From assembly GCA_023424355.1 (NCBI GenBank), contig JAFAEA010000402.1:1-7901 (forward strand): 7,901 bases of DNA, in the 5' to 3' direction. Numbering within the stretch: the first letter of the stretch is position 1; every line of letters begins with the position of its first letter. The DNA is from Chloroflexota bacterium (lineage in GTDB: Bacteria; Chloroflexota; Chloroflexia; Thermomicrobiales; UBA6265). The notes below the pieces were generated by a model, which saw only the letters and a list, made by a program, of their open reading frames with translations, made no database searches and had not been told where the DNA came from. This document shows positions 1-6,770 of this stretch, piece after piece. A program made the translations under genes and the position numbers.

Positions 1-1572
1 GCTCCGCCGAAGGTCGAAGCCGAGCCGTTGATTCCACAGATGGCACCAGTCATCAATCTTCCGGAAATGCCGAAGCAGGGAAAGGTCACCGAAGGTGCCT
101 CGCTGGTAACTGCTGGTACAGCCGTTCAGGCCGGACTCCCGTTCCCCCTGCCGGATCTCAACGCCCTGCCGTATTACGAGCAGGTGACTCCGGATCCCAA
201 AATGTTGGAGCACAAGGCCGAAGTTATCGAGGATACGTTGCAGAGCTTTAAGGTGAAAGCCTCTGTCCGCGAAATCAATCCCGGTCCTGCCGTGACGCAG
301 TTCGCACTCGAGCCTGGCAATGGCGTAAAAGTCCGCCGCATCACTGAGCTGCAGAACGACCTTGCGCTTGCGCTGGCAGCACAGAGTATCCGTGTTGAGG
401 CCCCGATTCCAGGCATGGCTCGCGTGGGTATTGAAATTCCGAATCCGCAGATCGCTACGGTCGGTTTGCGCGAGGTGCTGGAATCCCCGGCATTCAAGAA
501 GAGCAAGGCCAAGCTGCCATTGCCGCTCGGTCGCGATGTGAATGGTCGCTATATCGTTGGTGATCTCACCAAGATGCCGCACCTGCTGATCGCCGGTGCT
601 ACCGGTTCCGGTAAGTCGGTGTGTATCAATGGCATCATTAGCACGCTCATCAGCGTGAAGCAGCCGGATGAACTCAATCTGGTCATGATCGACCCGAAGA
701 TGGTGGAACTCGTTGGCTACAACGGCGTGCCGCATCTGAAGTGCCCGGTTGTGACCGAGATGGACAAGGTCGTTGGCGCACTGCGCATGGTGCTGCGAGA
801 GATGAATCGCCGCTACGAGCTGTTCAAATCCGTAGGTGTGCGCAATCTCGATGGCTACAAGACCTGGGCCGAAGATGAACCAGACGCCGAGAAGCTCGCG
901 CATATGGTGGTGATCATCGATGAGCTCGCCGACCTCATGATGACTACGCCGGACGAAGTGGAAACGCTGCTCGCCCGCCTGACCCAGATGGCGCGTGCCA
1001 CCGGTATTCACCTCATCATCGCTACCCAGCGACCGTCCGTGAATGTGCTTACTGGTCTCATCAAGGCCAACGTGCCGGCACGTATCGCCTTCGCGGTGTC
1101 TTCGATGACAGACAGCCGCGTGGTGCTCGATTTGCCGGGCGCCGAGAAGCTGCTTGGTCGTGGCGACATGCTCTATCTGCCGCCGGATGAATCCAAGCCG
1201 AGCCGCGTTCAGGGTGCATTCATCGATGACGAAGTGAAGTCGATCGTCGATCACTGGAAGACCGCCTCGCCGGATCCGAACTACGATCCCGAATGGCTCA
1301 ATCTCCCGAGCTCCGGCAAGGGTGCTGATACTGGCGGCGGTGGATCCTACGACGACGATGGCGAAGATGAGCCCCTCATGCAGCAGGCATTGGATGTGGT
1401 TCGCGCCCAGGGCACGGCTTCGGCCAGTATGCTCCAGAGGCGGTTGCGCATCGGCTACAACCGCGCCGCTCGCATCATCGAGCAGATGGAAGAGGACGGC
1501 ATCATCGGTCCAGCCGATGGCGCCAAGGGGCGACCAGTACTCGTCAACTTCGAGACTCCGGATTTGGATTAG
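1..1572 (+). CDS. ftsK: DNA translocase FtsK/SpoIIIE (5'-truncated by window edge)
   Basis: The frame is open from base 1, so the true start and the N-terminal membrane domain lie upstream; 523 residues are visible. FtsK/SpoIIIE proteins form hexameric ATP-driven pumps at the division septum that move chromosome ends into daughter cells. In visible numbering, an alpha/beta motor begins near residue 60 (from PYYEQVTPDP). The Walker A motif GATGSGKS is at residues 199-206 (bases 595-618) and Walker B MVVIIDE at 302-308. The characteristic GAEKLLGRGDMLYLP segment follows. An acidic, glycine-rich linker (about 437-455) leads to a winged-helix gamma domain (about 456-518, with SASMLQRRLRIGYNRAARII), the part that reads orientation signals in DNA in this family. 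A TTG at base 28 lies in frame but is not the start, because coding sequence continues upstream of it. The stop is TAG, and a terminator follows 36 bases later. Identification is secure; the only incompleteness is the window edge. Confidence 0.97.
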   Translation, partial: APPKVEAEPLIPQMAPVINLPEMPKQGKVTEGASLVTAGTAVQAGLPFPLPDLNALPYYEQVTPDPKMLEHKAEVIEDTLQSFKVKASVREINPGPAVTQFALEPGNGVKVRRITELQNDLALALAAQSIRVEAPIPGMARVGIEIPNPQIATVGLREVLESPAFKKSKAKLPLPLGRDVNGRYIVGDLTKMPHLLIAGATGSGKSVCINGIISTLISVKQPDELNLVMIDPKMVELVGYNGVPHLKCPVVTEMDKVVGALRMVLREMNRRYELFKSVGVRNLDGYKTWAEDEPDAEKLAHMVVIIDELADLMMTTPDEVETLLARLTQMARATGIHLIIATQRPSVNVLTGLIKANVPARIAFAVSSMTDSRVVLDLPGAEKLLGRGDMLYLPPDESKPSRVQGAFIDDEVKSIVDHWKTASPDPNYDPEWLNLPSSGKGADTGGGGSYDDDGEDEPLMQQALDVVRAQGTASASMLQRRLRIGYNRAARIIEQMEEDGIIGPADGAKGRPVLVNFETPDLD

Positions 1573-1608
1573 TCTCAAACGCTATCGCAGCCAACCAATA
1601 GTCGTTAT

Positions 1609-1650
1609 CATCCCGAGTATCGAATGAGATACTCGGGATGTTTGTTCTTC
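1609..1650 (+). terminator. Rho-independent terminator after ftsK
   Basis: CATCCCGAGTAT (1609-1620) pairs perfectly with ATACTCGGGATG (1629-1640), giving a 12-bp stem with an 8-base loop. It is followed at once by the T-rich tract TTTGTTCTTC (1641-1650). The position, 36 bases after the ftsK stop, is as expected for an intrinsic terminator. The T tract is on the plus side only, so it should work only for ftsK-direction transcripts. The loop contains an ATG (1624) that opens the reading frame of the next gene. That ATG has no Shine-Dalgarno sequence and would place the terminator inside the gene, so I do not take it as the start. Confidence 0.8.
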
Positions 1651-1662
1651 GGCCAGTCCGCT

Positions 1663-1668
1663 GAGGAG
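1663..1668 (+). promoter_or_regulatory. Ribosome binding site deciding the membrane protein start
   Basis: GAGGAG at 1663-1668 lies 6 bases before GTG 1675, an ideal spacing. The rival starts fit less well. ATG 1624 sits in the terminator loop with no purine-rich site before it. TTG 1684 is 15 bases from this site, and only 3 bases from a weaker GAGG at 1677-1680. This favours GTG 1675. Confidence 0.55.
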
Positions 1669-1674
1669 CAGGGG

Positions 1675-2319
1675 GTGAGGACTTTGAACCAGCAACTGGC
1701 GCAGATCGGTTTTGTCCTGGCAGTTCGCTGGTTCAGACTTGGCTTTGCCATTCTGGGTCTCACAGCGGTGATCGTGCAGCTCATGAAATCCACGAATGTC
1801 GCGAACTTTTTCAGCTTCTTCACCATTCAGAGCAACATTATCGGTATCGTCATGCTCTTTATTGGTGCCATTTGGGCGCCGAGAGAAACTCGGAACTGGT
1901 CGCTAGCAAGAGGTGGAGCCGCCATCTATCTCATGCTTACCGGTGTGATCTACAACACGCTCCTGGTGGATATCACGGAGTCGCTGCAAACTACCATCCC
2001 CTGGGTGAACGATGTCCTTCACAAGATCCTGCCGATTGTGATGCTGGTCGATCTCGTGGTTGTGCCGATGGCGAATCGTATCCGCTGGCGCGAGGCTACG
2101 GTATGGGTCGTTTACCCGATTCTTTATCTTGCGTATTCGCTGGTACGAGGCGCGATCGTCGATTGGTACCCCTATCCATTTCTGGACCCCCGTGGTGATG
2201 GGAGCTATCTCAAAGTGGCGTTGTTCAGCATGCTCACACTGGTGATCTTTCTGGGCGTGATCTGGATCATCACCGAATTCAATGCCTGGCGACTGCGGAT
2301 GCGAACCGGCACCGCGTAG
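1675..2319 (+). CDS. Pr6Pr-type six-helix integral membrane protein
   Basis: From GTG 1675 the product is 214 residues; the frame can be extended to ATG 1624 (231 residues), which is less likely. Six hydrophobic helices are visible at about 12-37, 45-67, 80-98, 113-131, 141-162 and 181-202. Family-like signatures are NFFSFFTIQSN before helix 2, WVNDVLHKILP entering helix 4, and YPILYLAYSLVRG followed by WYPYPFLD after helix 5. I recognise this pattern as the Pr6Pr family, distantly related to the FAR-17a/AIG1 membrane proteins. Its biochemical role in bacteria is not established to my knowledge, so I give no function. It is isolated between the ftsK terminator and the recR promoter region. 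No promoter is visible in the 34 bases between the end of the stem-loop and the start, and no terminator hairpin is obvious after its TAG stop. Confidence is high that the gene is real and a membrane protein, moderate for the start. Confidence 0.85.
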   Translation: MRTLNQQLAQIGFVLAVRWFRLGFAILGLTAVIVQLMKSTNVANFFSFFTIQSNIIGIVMLFIGAIWAPRETRNWSLARGGAAIYLMLTGVIYNTLLVDITESLQTTIPWVNDVLHKILPIVMLVDLVVVPMANRIRWREATVWVVYPILYLAYSLVRGAIVDWYPYPFLDPRGDGSYLKVALFSMLTLVIFLGVIWIITEFNAWRLRMRTGTA

Positions 2320-2387
2320 AATTTGAGGATTGGAATCGTTGGCACGAAATCTGTGTTAATAGCTATCAGATCGAAAGCATTGCGAGA

Positions 2388-2401
2388 TGGTAAACTAGAA
2401 T
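2388..2401 (+). promoter_or_regulatory. Candidate recR promoter (-10 region)
   Basis: The 121-base gap between the membrane protein and recR contains TGGTAAACTAGAAT. It can be read as an extended -10 (TG at 2388-2389, then TAAACT at 2391-2396) or as a TAGAAT -10 at 2396-2401. Either would give a 5' leader of roughly 30-40 bases before the recR ATG. No good -35 lies at 16-18 bases from either box. A TTGGCA at 2339-2344 is a fair -35, but its best partner (TATCAG, 2364-2369) is 19 bases away. The location is right and the match only moderate. Nothing else is evident in this gap. Confidence 0.4.
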
Positions 2402-2440
2402 AGATGTTCGTATTTGGCAGTTGCCCGGGATAGGAAACAC

Positions 2441-3052
2441 ATGAGCTCCAAATTTGGTTCAGGCGTTGCACAGCCTGTGGCAACACTTACACAAGAATTG
2501 GCAAAGCTACCCGGTGTGGGGCCAAAAACTGCGAGCCGATTGGCGTATCACCTGCTGAAAACCAGCCGTGAAGATGCCGTTGCTCTGGCCGAAGCGATCA
2601 TCGAAGTCAAGGATCGTATCCGCATGTGCCCGCAGTGCTTCAATGTCACTGAACAGGTGCCATGTGAGATCTGCTCTGATCCTCGCCGCGAAAGCACGAT
2701 CTGCGTTGTGCAGGATCCTCTGGATGTTGTCGCGATCGAGCGCACAAACGAGTTCCGTGGCAAGTACCACGTTTTGCACGGTGCTATCTCTCCGGTAGAT
2801 GGCATTACACCCGACAAGCTTCGTATCAACGAGCTGGTGGAGCGGGTGAAAAAGGAGTCGCCAGATGAAGTTATCGTTTTTACCAATCTGGATCTGAATG
2901 GCGATGCCACCGCGGTGTATTTGCACCGATTGCTCACACCCCTCGGTGTGAACGTCTCACGGCCGGCATCCGGACTGCCAGTAGGCAGCGATCTGGAATA
3001 TGCCGATGAGATGACCCTTGGCCGGGCGTTGGCCGGGCGCAGAGTGTATTAG
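2441..3052 (+). CDS. recR: Recombination mediator protein RecR
   Basis: RecR works with RecO (and RecF) to load RecA on single-stranded gaps during DNA repair. The 203-residue product is close to the usual size of about 200. In order it shows an N-terminal helix-hairpin-helix (LPGVGPKTASRLAYHLL, residues 23-39), a C4 zinc finger (C63, C66, C75, C78) and a Toprim domain starting at ICVVQDPLDV (87-96) with AIERTNEFRGKYHVLHGAISP. A C-terminal RecR segment follows (ASGLPVGSDLEYAD, then LGRALAGRRVY). ATG 2441 is chosen because AGGA at 2432-2435 precedes it by 5 bases and the protein then aligns end to end with family members; an upstream in-frame TTG (2414) has no such support. Odd points are Q91, where E. 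coli RecR has the Toprim glutamate (VVES), and N153, where E. coli has E in TVEGEAT. It appears monocistronic, with its own candidate promoter upstream and another promoter just after its TAG stop. Confidence 0.97.
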   Translation: MSSKFGSGVAQPVATLTQELAKLPGVGPKTASRLAYHLLKTSREDAVALAEAIIEVKDRIRMCPQCFNVTEQVPCEICSDPRRESTICVVQDPLDVVAIERTNEFRGKYHVLHGAISPVDGITPDKLRINELVERVKKESPDEVIVFTNLDLNGDATAVYLHRLLTPLGVNVSRPASGLPVGSDLEYADEMTLGRALAGRRVY

Positions 3053-3068
3053 ATAATCATCAACACAC

Positions 3069-3097
3069 TTGAGTCCTGCGGCGTTCGCCGATAGAAT
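3069..3097 (+). promoter_or_regulatory. Sigma70-type promoter of the GNAT-R3H-tmk-darA operon
   Basis: TTGAGT (3069-3074) and TAGAAT (3092-3097) are separated by exactly 17 bases, matching 4/6 and 5/6 of the TTGACA/TATAAT consensus. This is the best promoter in the window. Transcription would begin 6-8 bases after the -10, at about 3103-3105, which is the ATG of the next gene at 3105. The mRNA is therefore predicted to be leaderless or nearly so. The spacer contains the inverted repeat CGGCG-TT-CGCCG (3079-3090), a possible operator, though five-base arms can arise by chance. The reading frame of the downstream gene stays open back to TTG 3069, but that start would lie inside the -35 box. Confidence 0.65.
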
Positions 3098-3104
3098 CAG
3101 GACA

Positions 3105-4208
3105 ATGGCTACGAACTACAGACGTGACGCCGAGAGCGTATCCAAGTTTGCGGAAGAGTTGCCTGGTCTACACGCTTTTGAACCAGCGGGCGACCAGATA
3201 GAGAACGCCGCCGCACCGAAAACTGGACCTCAGGTACGTTCATACCGTCTGCTCGATAGCCCATCACTTGGCAGTTTCCCATTTAGATACGAATTGCATC
3301 ACCCGGAAAGCGATGCCGATCAGCCGCGCCTTATGCAGCTGATATCGCGCAAGCTCGTGGCTGGGGAGAACTCCAGCCGACCTTTGTATGTTGCCCAATA
3401 TGAGGGCAGTCGAGAATTGGCAGGTGCATTGCAATGCCAACAGCAAGGAGCAGATGACCGATGGTATTTGCAGTATTTGGCAACCGCGGAGTCTGTGGAA
3501 TCCGACTCCGGTACTCCGATCGCACTGCTGGAACATGCGATCGCTGAAGCAGGCTGGTGTGGATCTCGACGCATCATGGCGCGATCAGCAGTCGATTCCG
3601 CCATCGCGGGAACTCTGAGGAGCACAGGCTTCTCTGCGTTCTGTCACGAATACGTCTATTCGGCTCACGCCGCACCTGTCGGAGAACTTCGGCGTCCGGT
3701 GCGTATACAGGAGGCATCCGATGTTTGGGGAATCCACCAGATGTATCTGCAAACCACTCCTCGTGATGTTCAAAACGCTGAAGCGTTAACAAGTCACGAG
3801 TGGGATGTGGATTTGGAAGGTCGCACCCGCCGCGGTTGGTTCATTGCCACAGAGGGCACACCAAGCGCATATGTGCGAGTTCGTACGTCCCGACGACATC
3901 ATCGCCTGGATGCGATGTTCGTGAGTGGAGCAAGAACACATCTCAAAACGCTCTTTAGTGCCGTGTTTGCGGCTCTGGGAGCCGAATCCCCTCGTCCGAT
4001 TTACATCGCGATGCGAGGATATCAACAGGAATTGGGATCCGTCATCGAGGAGCTCGGTTTTCAACTGAATGCCGATCAACTGATGATGGTTCGGTACACC
4101 ACCGTGTCTGTTCCGGCACGAACATCAGAGGGGTTCGAGCTCCTGCCAGCCAGAGAGTCCGACCCGCGCAGGGTACCGTCGTTTTACGTGAGGGAGCTGC
4201 ATGAATAA
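3105..4208 (+). CDS. Putative double-GNAT-fold protein, acetyltransferase-like
   Basis: The product is 367 residues from ATG 3105. I recognise two GNAT-like halves after a polar N-terminus of about 44 residues. The first (about 45-186) has strand WYLQYLAT (120-127), a segment ESDSGTPIALLEHAI where the acetyl-CoA loop would be, and IMARSAVDSAIAGTLRSTGF, which resembles the C-terminal alpha/beta part of the fold. The second (about 197-337) starts VRIQEASDVWGIHQMYLQTTP and ends GYQQELGSVIEELGFQ. Neither half has a clean Q/RxxGxG/A acetyl-CoA loop, so it may be inactive or a binding protein; the substrate is unknown. ATG 3105 is chosen because the frame extension to TTG 3069 runs through the promoter. 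Only a weak AGGA two bases before the ATG could serve as a ribosome site, consistent with leaderless translation. The gene overlaps the next by 8 bases. Fold assignment is moderate, and the function is unassigned. Confidence 0.75.
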   Translation: MATNYRRDAESVSKFAEELPGLHAFEPAGDQIENAAAPKTGPQVRSYRLLDSPSLGSFPFRYELHHPESDADQPRLMQLISRKLVAGENSSRPLYVAQYEGSRELAGALQCQQQGADDRWYLQYLATAESVESDSGTPIALLEHAIAEAGWCGSRRIMARSAVDSAIAGTLRSTGFSAFCHEYVYSAHAAPVGELRRPVRIQEASDVWGIHQMYLQTTPRDVQNAEALTSHEWDVDLEGRTRRGWFIATEGTPSAYVRVRTSRRHHRLDAMFVSGARTHLKTLFSAVFAALGAESPRPIYIAMRGYQQELGSVIEELGFQLNADQLMMVRYTTVSVPARTSEGFELLPARESDPRRVPSFYVRELHE

Positions 4209-6099
4209 TTCATCTCAAATGCTCGCATTCGACCCTCAGATCGCCGCATTCGAACAGGATGCGGGGACAGAAGAAAAAGAAAATATTGTGAATTTGCACG
4301 AACATATCAATGAAATGGACACCGCCATCATCGATGATGTGCGGGAGTTGCTGGAAATTCTGCCAGAGGCAATTGGCCGGCAGGTGCTTCAGCTACAACG
4401 AAATCATTCCGAATACGGACAGTTAGTCGAGATCGTTATGGATCTCGGGCGTCCGCCCGAAGCCCGATTCCAGCACGAGGAAATTGAGCTCGGTGATATC
4501 GATGTCACCCGGCAAGATCTCGCGATGGTCGCTGAGCGGATCGGTACCTTTGGCGACGACAACCGCGCCGGTATCGAACGCACGCTGCATCGCATTTCCG
4601 CCATCCGCAACCGAACCGGCGAGATCGTGGGTCTCACTTGTCGTATCGGTCGCGCGGTGTTTGGAACCATCGCCATCATTAGCGATCTGATCGAAAGTGG
4701 TGAAAGTGTTCTCATTCTTGGTCGCCCGGGAGTTGGTAAGACCACGCTCTTGCGTGAAACCGCCCGAGTACTGGCCGATGAGTTACGTAAGCGCGTTGTG
4801 GTGGTGGATACTAGTAACGAGATCGCTGGCGATGGCGATATTCCGCATCCGGCCATTGGTCGGGCGCGTCGCATGCAGGTGCCAACGCCCACCCAGCAGG
4901 ATCGCATCATGATCGAGGCAGTGGAAAACCACATGCCGCAGGTTGTGGTGATCGATGAAATCGGTACCGAACTTGAGGCGATGGCAGCTCGCACAATCGC
5001 CGAGCGCGGTGTACAGCTCATCGGCACGGCACACGGCAACACGCTCGAAAACCTGATGATCAATCCGACCCTCACTGATTTGATCGGTGGGATTCAATCG
5101 GTCACCCTCTCGGATGAGGAGGCACGTCGACGCGGCACCCAGAAGTCGATTCTGGAACGTAAGGCACCACCGACATTCGGGGTGATGGTCGAGATCGTGG
5201 AGCGCGATGAAGTGATCGTCCACAAGAATGTGGCCGCCACCGTCGATGCGCTCCTTCGCGGAGCACCTCCGCGATCCGAACGGCGACATCGTGCCGCCGA
5301 TGGCACCATCACCACCTCTGCTTCGGAGGATGAGCGACGCGATCCTTCGTCCCGGCAGGGTGGTTCGCGACAGTCGATGATCGAGCGCCGATCTCCGGAC
5401 TTTTTCGATGAGGAACTCTTTGCCGAGCGTCCCGCTCGACGAACACCAGAATCAGCGCCACATCGAACCCCCGAGCCTGATCCTGAGGAGTACCGCGAAC
5501 TGACACCGGCCGAACAGCGTGCAGCAGCGCAGCCGATTATGGCTCTGGCGAAAGGGCGGGGCACACCAGCCAAGCCTCTGCGGATCTTCCCGTTTGGTGT
5601 GAGCCGAAATCGACTGGATTCCTCGATTGCCCACATGGATGTACCGGCGATGATCGTTCGAAATGAACACGAAGCCGATATCGTCATGACGCTGAAGAAT
5701 GCGTACCGACGCAAGGCGCAACCGGTGCGGGATGCCGAACTTCGCGGTATTCCGGTGTACGTGTTGCGCAGCAACACCGCCACGCAAATGGAAAATGTGC
5801 TTCGCACAATCTTCCCGGCAACCATTGATAGCGATGTGGATGATGGAGAGAACGATGCCGAGGCACCTCGGCTAAGCCCTCGGGAGCGACGCGGCCACGA
5901 TGTCACCATCGCGCTCTCGGAGGCTGAAGAAGCGATCGCCGCAGTCATGAAGGGGGCACCGGCCACAGCGTTGCGCCCTCAATCGCCACCGATTCGTCGG
6001 ATGCAACATGAAATGGCCGAGCGGTACAATCTCGGTTCCAGAAGTCGGGGGCGTGATCCTTTCCGACACGTCGAGATTTACCGGGTCGGAGTGCAATAG
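4201..6099 (+). CDS. R3H domain AAA ATPase (Ycf45/SpoIIIAA-like), predicted nucleic-acid binding
   Basis: The product has 632 residues. An N-terminal region (about 30-150) with an early helical segment precedes a P-loop ATPase with Walker A GRPGVGKT (174-181), followed by VVVDTSNEIAGDGDIPHPAIGRARRMQ. Walker B VVVIDEIGTE begins at residue 248, then GTAHGNTLENL. This pattern matches the SpoIIIAA/Ycf45 ATPases. A charged, arginine-rich linker (about 355-445) looks disordered. A conserved alpha/beta module follows (about 459-525: LRIFPFGVSRNRL, IVMTLKNAYRRK, GIPVYVLRSNT). The last 37 residues are an R3H domain with R599-x3-H603 and SRSRGRDPFRHVEI; R3H domains bind single-stranded nucleic acid. 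The cellular role is unknown. ATG 4201 has AGGGAG (4191-4196) four bases upstream and overlaps the GNAT-like gene by 8 bases; its TAG shares one base with the tmk GTG. Both overlaps suggest coupled translation. The 5' end is locally A-rich (4269-4290), which may ease initiation. Confidence 0.92.
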   Translation: MNNSSQMLAFDPQIAAFEQDAGTEEKENIVNLHEHINEMDTAIIDDVRELLEILPEAIGRQVLQLQRNHSEYGQLVEIVMDLGRPPEARFQHEEIELGDIDVTRQDLAMVAERIGTFGDDNRAGIERTLHRISAIRNRTGEIVGLTCRIGRAVFGTIAIISDLIESGESVLILGRPGVGKTTLLRETARVLADELRKRVVVVDTSNEIAGDGDIPHPAIGRARRMQVPTPTQQDRIMIEAVENHMPQVVVIDEIGTELEAMAARTIAERGVQLIGTAHGNTLENLMINPTLTDLIGGIQSVTLSDEEARRRGTQKSILERKAPPTFGVMVEIVERDEVIVHKNVAATVDALLRGAPPRSERRHRAADGTITTSASEDERRDPSSRQGGSRQSMIERRSPDFFDEELFAERPARRTPESAPHRTPEPDPEEYRELTPAEQRAAAQPIMALAKGRGTPAKPLRIFPFGVSRNRLDSSIAHMDVPAMIVRNEHEADIVMTLKNAYRRKAQPVRDAELRGIPVYVLRSNTATQMENVLRTIFPATIDSDVDDGENDAEAPRLSPRERRGHDVTIALSEAEEAIAAVMKGAPATALRPQSPPIRRMQHEMAERYNLGSRSRGRDPFRHVEIYRVGVQ

Positions 6100-6770
6100 T
6101 GGTTCAACGAGCACCATTCATCGTTCTGGAAGGGCCAGAAGGTGCGGGCAAAACAGTGCAATCAACCCGGCTGGCGGATTGGCTCCGCCGCCGGGGATGG
6201 CAAGTGATCCAAACCAGGGAACCTGGTGGAACCCCAACTGGCGATGCGATTAGGGCGATATTGCTGCAATCGGAAGGTCTGCATCTGCAATCTCGCACCG
6301 AAGCATTGTTGATGACTGCCGCTCGTGCACAGCACGTGGCAGAAGTGATTTTGCCTGCGCTTGCCGAAGGTACCGCCGTGGTGTGTGACCGATTTGTCGA
6401 TTCGACCTATGCCTATCAGGGTGGCGGAAGCCAGCTGCCGATGGATGAGTTGGAGCGCTTGCAGGAGTTCGCCACCCGTGGACTCGTTCCGGACATCCGA
6501 TTGCTGCTGGATCTGCCTGTCGAAGTTGGCCTCACCCGCCGACATGGCGATTCCGATCAGATCAATCGAATCGATCTCGCTCCACTCGAGTTTCACATGC
6601 GGGTGCGGCAGACCTTCCGCAATCTGGCCAGCTCCGAACCCGATCTGTGGGATATCATCGATGCAAGCAAAGGTATTGATGAAGTGACGACGGCCATCAT
6701 TGAGGCGGTCGCACGCCGATTACAGGGCTGGAGCATACCAGACCCCCATCGGGATGAGGCGCCCAAATGA
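6099..6770 (+). CDS. tmk: Thymidylate kinase (dTMP kinase)
   Basis: Tmk phosphorylates dTMP to dTDP with ATP, an essential cytosolic step of dTTP synthesis. The 223-residue product shows P-loop GPEGAGKT (12-19), REPGGT (40-45), the dTMP-binding DRFVDSTYAYQG (97-108) and a lid region around 147-159. The lid reads NRID (156-159) where many homologues have DRxE, and is followed by the usual LEFHMRVRQTF. The start is GTG 6099, overlapping the ATPase stop by one base (TAGTG), with GGAG (6088-6091) seven bases upstream. It overlaps the next gene by ATGA. The length is slightly above the typical 205-215 because of a polar C-terminal tail. Identification is secure. Confidence 0.97.
   Translation: MVQRAPFIVLEGPEGAGKTVQSTRLADWLRRRGWQVIQTREPGGTPTGDAIRAILLQSEGLHLQSRTEALLMTAARAQHVAEVILPALAEGTAVVCDRFVDSTYAYQGGGSQLPMDELERLQEFATRGLVPDIRLLLDLPVEVGLTRRHGDSDQINRIDLAPLEFHMRVRQTFRNLASSEPDLWDIIDASKGIDEVTTAIIEAVARRLQGWSIPDPHRDEAPK

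Noticed and set aside
1624..1674. ATG 1624 as the start of the membrane protein
   Set aside because: It lies in the loop of the terminator, lacks a ribosome site and adds 17 poorly hydrophobic residues before the first helix.
2414..2440. TTG 2414 as the start of recR
   Set aside because: ATG 2441 has a well-spaced AGGA and gives the usual family length.
3069..3104. TTG 3069 as the start of the GNAT-like gene
   Set aside because: The TTG is the first half of the -35 box and the extension encodes the promoter; ATG 3105 is better.
4269..4290. A-rich run near the start of the ATPase as a slippage or frameshift site
   Set aside because: The frame continues intact for over 600 codons with all expected motifs, and no alternative frame product is evident.
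4404..5075. Minus-strand open frame of 223 codons antisense to the ATPase domain
   Set aside because: No domain is recognisable, and the composition (Ser, Arg, Thr, Ile) is that of an antisense shadow.
5094..5966. Minus-strand open frame of 290 codons antisense to the R3H ATPase
   Set aside because: It is Ser/Arg-rich low-complexity translation typical of the complement of a GC-biased gene. The plus frame has clear Walker and R3H motifs.
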